DNA from: Saprolegnia diclina VS20
Taxonomy: Eukaryota > Oomycota > Saprolegniomycetes > Saprolegniales > Saprolegniaceae
DNA: 64,000 nucleotides
Assembly: GCF_000281045.1 (NCBI RefSeq)
Contig: NW_008246070.1
Location: 1,233,274 to 1,297,273 of the forward strand
Direction of reading: 5' to 3'
Made by a program: the position numbers and the translations under genes. The notes under the pieces were generated by a model. That model made no database searches. It saw only the letters and a program-made list of their open reading frames with translations, and was not told the DNA's origin. This document shows, piece by piece, positions 1 to 9,632 of the stretch. The number at the start of each line of letters is the position of its first letter. The stretch's first letter is position 1.

Positions 1-1441
1 GGCGAGCGTCATAGTGACGTTGGTTTGGCTCCCGCGCGCGTCCATCGAGCAACACGCGAGAAAGTGCCGGACGACGAGCTCATACACGCGGCGCTCGACG
101 TCGTTGTTGAGCGACGAGAGCGGGACGCACTTGGTCGGATGGATCGGCGGGTGGGCTTGGTCGTCGTGCTTGCCGCCGCGCGGTGCTTCAAACTTGCCGT
201 TCTGAAGCGCCGTGACATACCCGCCCCACGTCTCGTGCCCCGCATGGAGGTCCAGCAAGGCGGGAAGGTCGGTCCCTTCTTTGAAGCTGTCGGTCTCGGT
301 ACGCGGGTAGCTCAAAAGACCGCGGTTGTACAGTGCCTCGGCTGCCGTCATGGCTTGCTCGGACGAGATGCGCAGCCAGCGCGACGCGCGCTTCTGAAAC
401 TCGACCGTTGTGAGCGGGAACGGCTTGCGCTTGGACGTCTCCTTCTTGCTGATCGAAGTAATGGTCGCGATCTGCGCCTCGACGCAGCTCTCGTAGAGCG
501 CGAGCGCCGCGATCTGGTCGTACACGCGGCCGCGGCCCCAGGTAAAGACGATCGAGCCGACATCGGGAATCGTATGCGTCACGTGGATGTGGTAGAAGAG
601 CTCGCGAACGAACGCGTCGATCGCCAAGTGCCGGTCGACGACAAAGCCGAGCGTCGGGAATTGGCACGAACCAAAGCTCACGACCTTGCTCTCGGAAGTG
701 GCTTGGACGTTGGGGAACTTTTTCTGAATCCGCATCGTCTGGAAGCGCGTAAAGGCTGCGCCGAGACGCAGATCGATCTCGGACCGCGCGTCGCACGCGA
801 GCGACAAGTTCTCGTTCGGCTGCACGAGGTTCTGCACAGCGGCGTGGATGTCGCGTGGGATGAGCGCCGAGAAGCGCGCGCGCTTGACGCGCAGCCGCCG
901 GTTCGCCTTTTCGCACACGGCTTTCACCTCGAACGCAATGTTTTCGCCTTCGCGATCGCAATCCAGCCACAGCACGAGCATCTACATGGCATGAGATGCG
1001 GTCGGTGGCGACAGTACGTACCTGGGCGCGCGCAGCCTCGGCCTTGAGCGTCTGCTCGATCTTCTTCTGCGTCGAGTCCTCGCGCACGGTCTTCTCGACG
1101 GTCGCGCTAAAGAGGTCGACGGGATCGCATGTCTTCCAGCCGCTACAAGCACATGCATCCATGGCCCATATACATGGTCGTCATCTACCGGTGGCTGAGC
1201 GCAAAGTCGAGCTGCATGAGGTGGCCGGTCACGGACGTGAAGACCATCTCGACGCGCTGCTGGTTGAGCTCAAATGGAAACTCAAAGATGCCATTGTACT
1301 GGGAAAAGCCGGGTCGCTACACAGGATGCAGAGACCTTCGCGCCGAGCGGAGGGAGTTACCCGCGTGCTCCGGCCCGACGACAAGATGTGCGCGATCTCC
1401 TTGGCCACGGACGGCTTCTCGGCCACGTTCAGGACGCGCAT
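1..1441 (-). CDS. TOP3A: DNA topoisomerase III alpha, N-terminal part (3' end outside window)
   Basis: Type IA topoisomerase that relaxes underwound DNA and, with BLM/RMI partners, dissolves recombination intermediates. The start at 1441 gives MRVLNVAEKPSVAKEIAHIL, the classic TOPRIM opening. Introns at 1317-1360, 1143-1188 and 982-1021 (44, 46 and 40 bp) restore one frame. That frame carries the TOPRIM acidic motif DCDREGENIAFEV, the CDPV.LF segment, FPTLGFVVDR, and SYPRTETDSF, which contains the catalytic tyrosine, near nt 290-315. The frame is still open at base 1, so the C-terminal zinc-finger region lies outside the window. The family is certain from motif order; alpha rather than beta is inferred from the N-terminal sequence. 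Confidence 0.93.
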
Positions 1442-1849
1442 GCTGGCAACAAGCGCGCTGATTGGCTATAATTCGAGCCAATCCCACCGCACGGCGTTCG
1501 CGCCTAAAATGCCAAGTTGGCTGCTGCCCGCCACGACGGGCGAAGTCGACCGTCGATGCGAGGCTCTGCCTCTGTGAAATGTCGGCGGGTGAACGATGCG
1601 GCGAGGTGCACTGCGTAGCGAGCCGCTGGTCAAGCTGTCCAAGCATTAGCACCAACCTCGTGGAGCTCGGCGGCTCATGCTGCCACCAAGATTGCGCACC
1701 GAAGCGTGTGCCAGCACCGAGCTTTCGTCGCCCGGTTTCGCCGCTTTGGTCTCAATGCAGAGTGGTGTTATGCGTTGTGAGATCAATCAAAAGTGTTATG
1801 TAGTTTGGCGTTAACGCTAAATACAGGGTTATCATGGCCGACAACTACA
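1442..1849. other. Intergenic, upstream of TOP3A
   Basis: No supported gene. Just upstream of the TOP3A start are ATTGG/CCAAT-type boxes in both orientations (ATTGGCTATAATTCGAGCCAAT around 1470-1490, read as two boxes), plausible promoter elements. The rest shows nothing recognisable. Confidence 0.5.
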
Positions 1850-3307
1850 CTATTCCTTGCGCTTTGTCCAGACCATCGTGCCGTGGCCCGCGCGGGTCGT
1901 GACGGTGAGCTTGAGGTCGAAGAGCAGTGGCGGGCTACTCGCGGGTCGTGACACGTGAAACGTGGCAATCACGTAAGCACACACGGCGCGCACTTGAGAG
2001 AGTGCGATGCTGCGCCCGGGGCAGAGGCGCTTTCCTGCGCCAAACGAGAGCAGCACCGACTTGTCGAGCGCGGCAAATGTGTCGCCAAAGCGCGATGGAC
2101 GAAACACGTCCAAGTCGGAATGACCAGGGCCGTAGTCGGCGTCGCGGCAGGCACTGCCACCGTCAATGAGCACGTCGTCGCCGGCGCGGAACTCGACGCC
2201 GTGGATGACGCACGGCGCCACACACTGGCGGCTGATAACGGGCACGGCGGGCTTCAAGCGCAGCACCTCGTCCACCGTCCAGCACAAGTACGGCACGTCG
2301 CGCAGCTGGCTCGAGGTTGCCGTCGCAATCTCACTGGCGCCGTTCGGAAACGCGCTAAGCAGCGCTGCGTAGAGCTCGTCTTGCACCTCCGGGTGCGTCG
2401 CGAGCAGGTTGAAGAGGATCGAGAGCGTGTGCGCCGTGTTGTCAAAGGCGCCAAAGAAGAGCGCGAGGAGGTTATCCCGCATCTCGGTCGCCGAGAGATT
2501 GCCGTCGGACGTTGCCGCCACCATCGCATCCAGAAGCGATGTCGGAGAGTGGCGAGGGCCGCGCGCGGCCACAAATGACTGGACGTGCGCTCGGAGGACG
2601 TCGCGGGCAGCGTTGGCGTCGCGGTTGCGGGGAAGCGGAAGGCGCCAAAGCCACGGTAGCGGCAGCATGGTGCGCTCGCCAATCACGTCCGACACCAATA
2701 GCGCCGACGCGAGAAGCGGGAGCGATTCGCCACTCATTGTCTTTGGGTCCCAGTCGAAGAGCAGCTGGCTCACCATGTCGAATGCAAGCTTTGGCATCAC
2801 GACCTCGGGCACGACGTCCATGGTACCGGACGATGGCACAGTAAGCGTGTCGACAATCGAGCTAGCAATGGACGGGATGCGCTCGACGTCCTGCTGCGCC
2901 AAGGCGTGTGAGAGCACCTTGCGCACCCGCGCCCAGTCGTCGGCGGATTCTTGTACAAAGACGTGGGATGGCATCAAGCTACCGACTGCCGCGCGCGCCT
3001 TGGTTGATGGCTCAAAGTGCGCGAGGAACTGACCGAGCACGGGCTTGAACACGCGCGGGTCCTTGGTCACGATGATGTCTTGGCCGCCAAGCCGCACACA
3101 AAACGTCTTGGCATTCACCGCCGCGTACCAATCACCGAAGCGCTCGAGGAGTCGGTGCCCGATCCGCCCGCCACGTGACGAGCCAAAGAGATCCAAGTCA
3201 CCGAGATGCCCCAGAAGGCGCGCAGGAAAAGCGCTGGTCGTTGGCGGCATGCGCGGCCGGCTGTTGACGACGTTGGACGCTCGGTGCATGCGAATGGACG
3301 ACTGCAA
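1850..3307 (-). CDS. Cytochrome P450 monooxygenase
   Basis: Intronless 485-residue haem-thiolate monooxygenase; substrate unknown. Motifs are in the right order: I-helix GAFDNTAHTLS (about residue 280), K-helix ExxR in EVLRLKPAVPVISR (about residue 345), and the haem loop FGAGKRLCPGRS with the Cys ligand (about residue 430). The acid-plus-threonine pair of the I-helix reads Asp-Asn-Thr instead of Asp-Thr-Thr, so the usual proton-relay Thr is Asn. No N-terminal hydrophobic anchor is visible. Alternative starts at Met7 or Met20 are possible. Divergent enough that I do not assign a CYP family. Confidence 0.9.
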   Translation of the reverse strand: MQSSIRMHRASNVVNSRPRMPPTTSAFPARLLGHLGDLDLFGSSRGGRIGHRLLERFGDWYAAVNAKTFCVRLGGQDIIVTKDPRVFKPVLGQFLAHFEPSTKARAAVGSLMPSHVFVQESADDWARVRKVLSHALAQQDVERIPSIASSIVDTLTVPSSGTMDVVPEVVMPKLAFDMVSQLLFDWDPKTMSGESLPLLASALLVSDVIGERTMLPLPWLWRLPLPRNRDANAARDVLRAHVQSFVAARGPRHSPTSLLDAMVAATSDGNLSATEMRDNLLALFFGAFDNTAHTLSILFNLLATHPEVQDELYAALLSAFPNGASEIATATSSQLRDVPYLCWTVDEVLRLKPAVPVISRQCVAPCVIHGVEFRAGDDVLIDGGSACRDADYGPGHSDLDVFRPSRFGDTFAALDKSVLLSFGAGKRLCPGRSIALSQVRAVCAYVIATFHVSRPASSPPLLFDLKLTVTTRAGHGTMVWTKRKE

Positions 3308-3743
3308 ATGCTAAAGTGAGTCGAGGCCGCTGTGGCTGTTGAAGCAAGTGGCGCCAGGTGTGGGATGGGCTCTGACGTCGACGGCGGTGACGCGTCAAGG
3401 GGGTTGCCGCCACCCATGAAGCAAGACCTTCGCCAACATCTAAGCCACTCAGAGGCAGCGGATGATAAAAGGCGATGGCGACTCGTGCACCAAGTAGTAT
3501 CCTGGACGAGTATACTACTGGTGCGAACGGCACTATCACTCGGCAACACGGCGGCTGTCGCATTGACACCTGGCGCACTGATGCCTTCTTGCTCGGGAGA
3601 GATTCTTGGTTCACTGCTGCCGGACCGCCTTGCCGATGGCAGGAAATCGCGTCGCCAGTCGTCTCTTCGCGAACAAGTATACTAATCCATTTCATCTTTT
3701 TGGTTCTTCTAGGCTATTCTTCGTCGGGTGCATATATGCTCGT
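3308..3743. other. Intergenic, upstream of P450 and downstream of bL20m
   Basis: No supported gene; overlapping ORFs on both strands have no recognisable domains or consistent splice structure. Presumably holds the P450 promoter and the bL20m 3' end. Confidence 0.45.
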
Positions 3744-4124
3744 TTACTTCATCTGCTTGACGACCTCCAAGATGGACTTGAAGCTGAAGGGCTCCGTGGC
3801 CGCAATGTCGGCGAGCACCTTGCGGTTCAGCTGGATCTCGGACGCGTTGAGGACGCCAAAGAACTTGGAGTACGAGAGGCCTTCCTGGCGCGTGCCAGCG
3901 TTGATCTTTTCGATCCAGAGCGAGCGAAAGTCCTAGTTGCATGCGTGAGCACATTGTGACGACGGACACCGTGAGGGACGTACGCGCTTCTTCTGCTTGC
4001 GATCACGGTACTGGTACTGCAGACCCTTCTCGACGCGGTTGATGGCCGTGCGGTAGCACGAGTTGGCGCGGCCGCGATAGCCCTTGGCCATCGCCAGGAT
4101 CTTCTTGTGCTTGGACCACGACAT
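3744..4124 (-). CDS. Mitochondrial (organellar) large-subunit ribosomal protein bL20
   Basis: Binds 23S-type rRNA in the organellar large ribosomal subunit. Exon 1 encodes [20 protein letters not shown] and continues to [12 protein letters not shown] 51-bp intron (3933-3983, GTACG...CTAG) joins it in frame to [23 protein letters not shown] and a short C-terminal helix ending KQMK. Order and spacing match bacterial L20 (HKK.L..AKGY.G......A...V.....YAYRDR..KKR.FR.LWI.RINA). About 109 residues, close to the usual ~117. No clear transit peptide; an in-frame upstream Met would add about 19 residues. Mitochondrial rather than plastid destination is inferred. Confidence 0.92.
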
Positions 4125-4707
4125 GTTGCTGCTGCGACTGACTTGCGCCGACCGATATCCCAACTGCGATGCCACCAACAACCAATAATTCTTATCCGGA
4201 TCGGCCCTTTTATCCGGTTTATGACCGGTTCAGATCGGGTCAATCCGGTTACGCCCAGAACCGGAATCGCAGATTTGGCCTTGTAGCACAGCGGAGTGCG
4301 GCAGGAGACCCGAGAGAACGAGACACAAGCTGTCATTACATTCTTGTAGCAGCAATATGCTGCTCCTATCGACGAGGCGATGCTTATACGAGCGAGGAAG
4401 CGCCTTGGCACAATGAACCGGTTCGTCCAACCCAGAATGATGGTCTCAACTACAGAGGATTTTCGACTAACTAGACACTTCACCACGAATCCATGGAGCC
4501 ATTGTATTTTCTGCGCGTCAAGGCAATGCGACTATGTAAAGAGGCGTGCGATATGAGAGAGCGTCGTGGATGTCTCTGGTGCTTCTACAAGATATTATGG
4601 CTAGGGCACCCAGCATGGCTCTCCTCTAGCGCTTAGTCGAACACAATCCATCTGTTTAGTCGGTCAAATCGACCTTGGAGCAGTGGCAGATCCGACGAGC
4701 TGACGGT
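4125..4707. other. Intergenic, divergent promoter region rich in CCGG motifs
   Basis: Lies between the divergent bL20m and DENND6 starts. Five CCGG(A/T)-type words lie within 4193-4270, including TATCCGGAT at 4193-4201. A CCAAT box (ACCAATAA) lies at about 4180. No ORF is supported. Confidence 0.5.
4193..4201. promoter_or_regulatory. ATCCGGAT palindromic motif upstream of bL20m
   Basis: TATCCGGAT about 70 bp upstream of the bL20m ATG, followed by variants ATCCGGTT and ACCGGTT. The same core recurs upstream of several other genes in this window, so it is proposed as a promoter element; function is inference. Confidence 0.4.
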
Positions 4708-6995
4708 ATGGAGGTCAACCGATGGGGCGTCGTCGCGATCGCGAGCGTCGTCTTTGACATTGACGTGGGCCAGACGCTCGAGGCCATGTACCCGCAAACA
4801 GCGTCCTTGACAACGTCGGCGCAGAAGTCGATCGCGTACCTCGCGCTGCCCCACAGCAACCGCCACGACGAAGGCGACACGCAGTTCGCGTTTCGCTGCC
4901 GGTCAGAAGACGAGAGTACGTCGAGCTTCCTCTATGGCTTTGTGCTCTTCCGCCAGCGCAAGGACGCGGCCAAGACACGCGGGTACTTTCAAAAGGCCAT
5001 CGTCATCGTGACGCAGACGCCGTTCGTCGGGCTCTACGAGCGCGTGCTGCGGGTCGTCGGTCCGCTCTACTTTCAGGTCGGCAACCCGCTCCTCGAAGCC
5101 CTCTACGACAACGTTCTGCAATGGTACGTGCTACTACGATACATGCAGATAGCTCATCAGCAATGCGCAGGCCGGCGCCGATGCCCGACACGACCATGAT
5201 CTTGCCCGTCGCCGGCACGTTTGTGAGCTTTGTCGTGCCCGCCATGGTCCCGAGCATTGAGGCGCCCGCGCCCACGCGCCGCTGGAGCATCGAACAAGAG
5301 TCGTTTGATGTCAACGCGGACGACATGGCCAGCCACGACGAAGATGACGACGAGGCGCCGGACGAGCAAGCGATTGTGCGCAACGGCAAATTCACAGCGC
5401 CAGCGCCGCGCGTCGCGCCGTCGCCGCTCTTTTGCGACATTCTCAACGCCCAAGACGCTGGCATCTCGTTCGAGGTATGCAGTGCTCGTAGCGCATTCGC
5501 CAAGCTACGGTAGAGCGTCGGTCTCTTCTCGAGCTTTGAGGGGCTCGAGGCGTGTCTCTGGGATCTCTGGCAGCTCGCAATCACGGGCGAGAGCGTGCTC
5601 ATGGCGGCACCAAGCGCGCGCGTCTGCAGTCAAGCCGTGCTTGCGTTCACGAGGTGCGGCGCGTCATTATCCCGTCTTTTTCCTATGGGAACGTGCGTAG
5701 TTTGATTGCGCCCGTGGCCTACCACGGAGACTACCGCCCGTATTTTGCCCTTTACGAAGCTGATTTTACCGTACGAGCGACGGCGGCGATGACCTTGACG
5801 TTATTCGGGGACGTAGAGCATCGCTGCCGTGCACGATACGACCAAGTGCGTGAATTTCCCGACAACCGTACTCGGCACGACCAACCCCTTCTTCCTCAAG
5901 GTATAGTTCCCCATGCGCACTGTAGTATAACCGATGTAGGCGCTGCGGTTCTGGCCCAACGCAGTCGTGTTTCCGTTTCTAGATGCGTCTTCTCGCCCGG
6001 CGACGCCGCCGACCGCCAAGCGCGCGTTTGGTTTTCTCGATACGGACGCTGCGAACGTCGACGACACGAGCCGACCCCGGCGCTACATTAAGCGAGCCGC
6101 GGAGCTCGATTCGTTCCCAGAAAGCTACGCGCCAAGAGTACGACGACCACGTTGCTATTGCTGATGGACGCAACGGACGTAGCTCTTGGCGCGGTCGTCG
6201 CGGCTCGTGCAGCCCGACCCGGTCGTGCTGCGGCAACTCGTCGAGGCGACGGCTGTTGAGACGTCCGAGGGTCTCCAGAACGGCGACGAGCCACCGAGCG
6301 TCTCGATCAATAATGCCGTCCTGCGCAAGGTTCCCTCCATCATGTAGAAGGTGTCGGGTGCAGTTTGTATTGTGTAGCACTTCAAGCACCTTACTGAAGT
6401 CTTCCTCAAGCCATTTGAGCCCTATTTTGGCATTTGGTCCAACCACCTGCACGTTGCGCCGTCGCCGTATATGGACGTCACTGTCTTCATGAAGCCGTTC
6501 GTGGCCACGGTATCGACGACGCTACGAGGCGCATGCTTCTGAATCGGACTTAGGAATTCCTCAAGTCGCTGGCCACGATCCCGTCGACGAAGCTCCCGAC
6601 ACCCCTGCGAACGTCGCGCAAGAAACTGCGGGCGCTGTACGCGCGCTTCATTGCGTCACCGCACTTTCTGCCGTGGTTTGCGGCCCGCCGACACGAGTGC
6701 ATCGATGCGTTCGACTCGGTGCTGCGGACGCTTCGCGAGACCATCGACGCCAAGGCGCTCCTGACCGAACCCAGTGGCGCGGCCATGGATCTCCACATGT
6801 GCCAGCAGCTCAAGACACAGGTACGTTCCGTCTGTATCGAACGCTAGTCGATGCGTCGACTAGATCCAGCGTACGATCGAGTTGGCTGCCTCACAGGCGA
6901 CGCCGGACGCGCGGCACATTGCGCTGATGGAGACCCACTTGCACGACGTCTCGGCAGCGATTTTAGCGCTCTCAGCCGCCACAAGTGACGACTAG
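4708..6995 (+). CDS. DENND6-type DENN domain protein (Rab guanine-exchange factor family)
   Basis: DENND6/AFI1-like proteins act on Rab14 and related Rabs in endosomal traffic. Ten exons are joined by nine introns of 39-48 bp: 5124-5170, 5475-5513, 5654-5700, 5771-5816, 5901-5939, 6138-6182, 6330-6377, 6510-6553 and 6821-6863. All keep frame. Family signatures are the longin-like start VVFDIDVGQTLEAMYP, DTQFAFR, YGFVLFRQRKDAAKTRGYFQK, APVAYHGDYRPYFALYEADF, VLGTTNPFFLK, and FLKPFEPYFGIW followed by a helical C-terminus. The start at 4708 (MEVNRWG) is chosen because the upstream in-frame codon at 4675 is TTG. Family is confident; the specific Rab partner is unknown here. Confidence 0.88.
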
Positions 6996-7415
6996 AGTGT
7001 AGTGAATCCAACAACAAAAATAATACCGCATTCGTAGTCATCAGTATCACTAGGGGGCCGACGATGCAAGTACCCAGACGATGTCAGAAGCACCCAACAG
7101 AGACATGGGCAACGAAGTTGACTGTCGGCTACTTCACAGGACCAGTAATTGATGGTTGAAAGTGAGAAGTACGCTTGCGATATACCAGAGCACGTTGGAG
7201 GACGTTGGCGCCTTGTCGTCGGTCGAGCAGCATCCACGACGCAACGCAATTTTTTGCGCGACGGCAGCTGCTCGCACAGTTGTCGGAAGAGACGACCTTT
7301 CGCGCCACTTTGGTTCATTGACATGCAACGACGCACTGCTGCCAATAGAGTTGTTAACGAAGGGTATACAATGCAAGGCGGACATGAATAGAGAATACGA
7401 GGAGGTTTATGGTGT
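6996..7415. other. Convergent intergenic
   Basis: Lies between the 3' ends of DENND6 and the first pyroglutamyl-peptidase gene. Small ORFs here lack coding signals. Nothing else recognised. Confidence 0.45.
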
Positions 7416-8066
7416 CTAAGGTGAGTTGGTCGCGGCCCGGAGTCGCGGTACGAGCACCGAGAGGAGCTTGCGCACGATCGTGAGCTGGTCGGCTTCGGGC
7501 AGCACCTCGAACGGCGGGACGTGCACGAACAAGACAAACTGGTTGTGGCGGTGCGGTAGCGTGTGATAAAGCGAGCTATAGTACGTGTAGTTGCACACGT
7601 AGTGGCCGGGGTCGGTCGACGTCTGGCAGCCGTGACCAACTTCGGCCGCGAGTTTCGCGACCGGCAGCAGCGTGTGGATAACGTCGGGCGCGCCCGGGAT
7701 GATGACCTCGTCCTGCGGCTCGTAGCCCTGCTCGTCCGGAATGCAAAAGTCGGCAATGTTGTACGCGCACTCTTCAAAGTGGACGGCCTCGGCGCTGTCG
7801 TCGACGCCGAGATGGAAGAAGAGCGTCGGCTCGCCCGACTCCTACACCATGTTGGTATACATTACAGAAGCATGGAATCGCGTGGGTTGTCGTACGTTGG
7901 CGCGGGCCCAGAGCGGCTCGAGGGTCGTTTTGAGCGCGTCGACCGAGGTTTCGATCGCATGCGCTTCGGTGACGTGCGGGTCGTCGGCCAGCGTCCGCAC
8001 GAGGTACGTCGTCGGGTTCTCGAGGATCGTGTAGAACTTGCCAAAGCCCGTCAAGATTACACGCAT
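7416..8066 (-). CDS. Pyroglutamyl-peptidase I, copy 1 (peptidase C15)
   Basis: Removes N-terminal pyroglutamate from peptides in the cytosol. Exon 1 opens MRVILTGFGKFYTILENPTT, the canonical VTGFGPF...NPS start. An intron of about 60 bp (GTACG...GTGTAG) joins LWARAN to ESGEPTLFFHLGVDDSAEA. Catalytic residues are in place: Glu in HFEECAYNIADFCIPD, Cys in DPGHYVCNYTYYSSLY, His in FVLFVHVPPF. The length of about 197 residues fits the C15 family. An in-frame Met far upstream (8195) would add a non-homologous extension and is rejected. Lies head-to-tail behind a paralogue at 8500-9170. Confidence 0.92.
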
Positions 8067-8499
8067 GGCTCTCGTCCGGTGCTTGAAAATGCAATCTGGG
8101 GCGCGAAAGCCAAAAGCACGACGTCCCACTCTATCTGGTCGCGATAGAGTACGACAGAGCTGGTTTGTTGAAGCAAGAGTCGCCCAGATATGCACTACGG
8201 TACTACTACTACATCGCTGCGTTCGGGCTTTGCCTCGGCTCGCACGACGCTAGCTTCCACCGCCAGTATGTTTCTAGCGTGTTCAAGGACACTATGCTGT
8301 GGGTTTTCGCAGCGGCTGCAGAAGCGATGGACGAGCGGTGCAAGCGCGTCGATCGTCGATGGTCATCGTGGGTTTGAACTCGCCACGTGGGTACACGTGC
8401 ATTAAGGTGTTGTGAGTAGTGGGGTCCGCCTTGAAGACTTGTCGCCAAGGCGAGGTAATAATACTGTGTGTGGTTGCAATTACTGTATTCCATTCGATT
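8067..8499. other. Spacer between the tandem peptidase genes
   Basis: No gene seen. It presumably carries the promoter of the downstream copy and the 3' end of the upstream copy. Confidence 0.45.
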
Positions 8500-9170
8500 C
8501 TACGCCTCGTCCGTCGCGCGCAGCAGCACAAGGAGGTGCTCGATCGTCGCCAGCTGGTCGGCTTCGCTCACGACCGTAAACTCGGGCACGTGAACGAACA
8601 GCGCGTGCTGATAAGCAGCGTTTCATGAGCGCCAAGAACGAGGAGCTCTATGGGCGTACCTGGTTGGCCTTGGCGTGCGTCACTGCGAGCGACTTGTAGT
8701 AGACGTAGTTGCAAATGTAGCGGCCCGGGTCCGTCGAGACGTTCGTGTGCGGACCGAGCGCCGCCGCGAGATCCTCAACCGGCAGGTTTGTCGAGTAGCT
8801 CTCGGGCCCGTTGGGCGCGATCGGCTCGGCGGCCGGCTCCCACCCGCGCATGTCCGGAATGCGGAAGTCGGCGACGTTGTACCCGACCTGCTCGAGGTTG
8901 ATCGCCGTGCCCTTGTGGCTCACGCCCATGTGCAGAAAGATGAATGGCTCATCCGACGCCTACACGCAGTATTAGCGGACACGACAAGCAGTGTACTACC
9001 TCGGCCTCGGCCCAGTACGGCGCGAGCGCTTCGTTGAGGCCGTCGGCCGAGACCTCGAGGACGAAGACTTCGGTCGCATTCGCGTTGCCCTTCAGCTTCT
9101 GCGCGAGCGTCGTCGTCGGGTTCTCGACGATCTTGCCAAACTGGCCAAAGCCCGTGACGATGATCTTCAT
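8500..9170 (-). CDS. Pyroglutamyl-peptidase I, copy 2 (peptidase C15)
   Basis: Paralogue of the gene at 7416-8066, same strand, about 430 bp upstream. Three exons: MKIIVTGFGQFGKIVENPTT to AEAE, then ASDEPFIFLHMGVSHKG to AKANQ, then HALFVHVPEFTVVSEADQL. Introns are short and end GTGTAG and ATCAG. The catalytic triad is intact: Glu in INLEQVGYNVADFRIPD, Cys in DPGRYICNYVYYKS, His in LFVHVPEF. The first intron sits at the position corresponding to the single intron of copy 1, supporting tandem duplication; the second is extra, so an intron gain or loss separates the copies. Confidence 0.92.
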
Positions 9171-9632
9171 GTCTTCTTGCACTGTGATCACTGTGCACTG
9201 TGATGGCAATGGCAAGCACGGGCGATGACGTCCGGAGCGGGGCAAACCAGCCGTAATCAGGTCCACTTGGGTGAAACACCCCGGCTCCGTTTGGGACAAA
9301 CTGATTAACCCACCCAAGTTCCAGCCTCTGCCACTCCTCCAAGGTCACCAATCTCGTCGTCGTCATCCAAAAAAAGGACGCTGTGGACCCAACTTGCTCT
9401 AGACGAGAGAATAAACAATCGCCAGCCGTGCTACGATGATGCTTCGGCAGCGGGACAGAGAGCTTCCACGTCGCTCATGGCCTGAGGCAGGCCCCTTCGT
9501 GTGGTTAATCAGTAGTCCTGATGCGCCACGCGAGGGCTAATGTACTAGCACGTACTTGATGAACTAGAAGGAGTACGAGCGAGCTATCATACGAACCCAT
9601 ATCTCGGGCAATGAAGCTAGGACGACCTGAAA
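9171..9632. other. Divergent promoter region
   Basis: Separates the start of pyroglutamyl-peptidase copy 2 from the start of the large membrane protein. No ORF or RNA gene recognised. Confidence 0.45.

Noticed and set aside
25-1047. Plus-strand 340-codon ORF opposite TOP3A
   Set aside because: Antisense shadow of a GC-rich coding region; no domain, and the minus strand has clear topoisomerase motifs.
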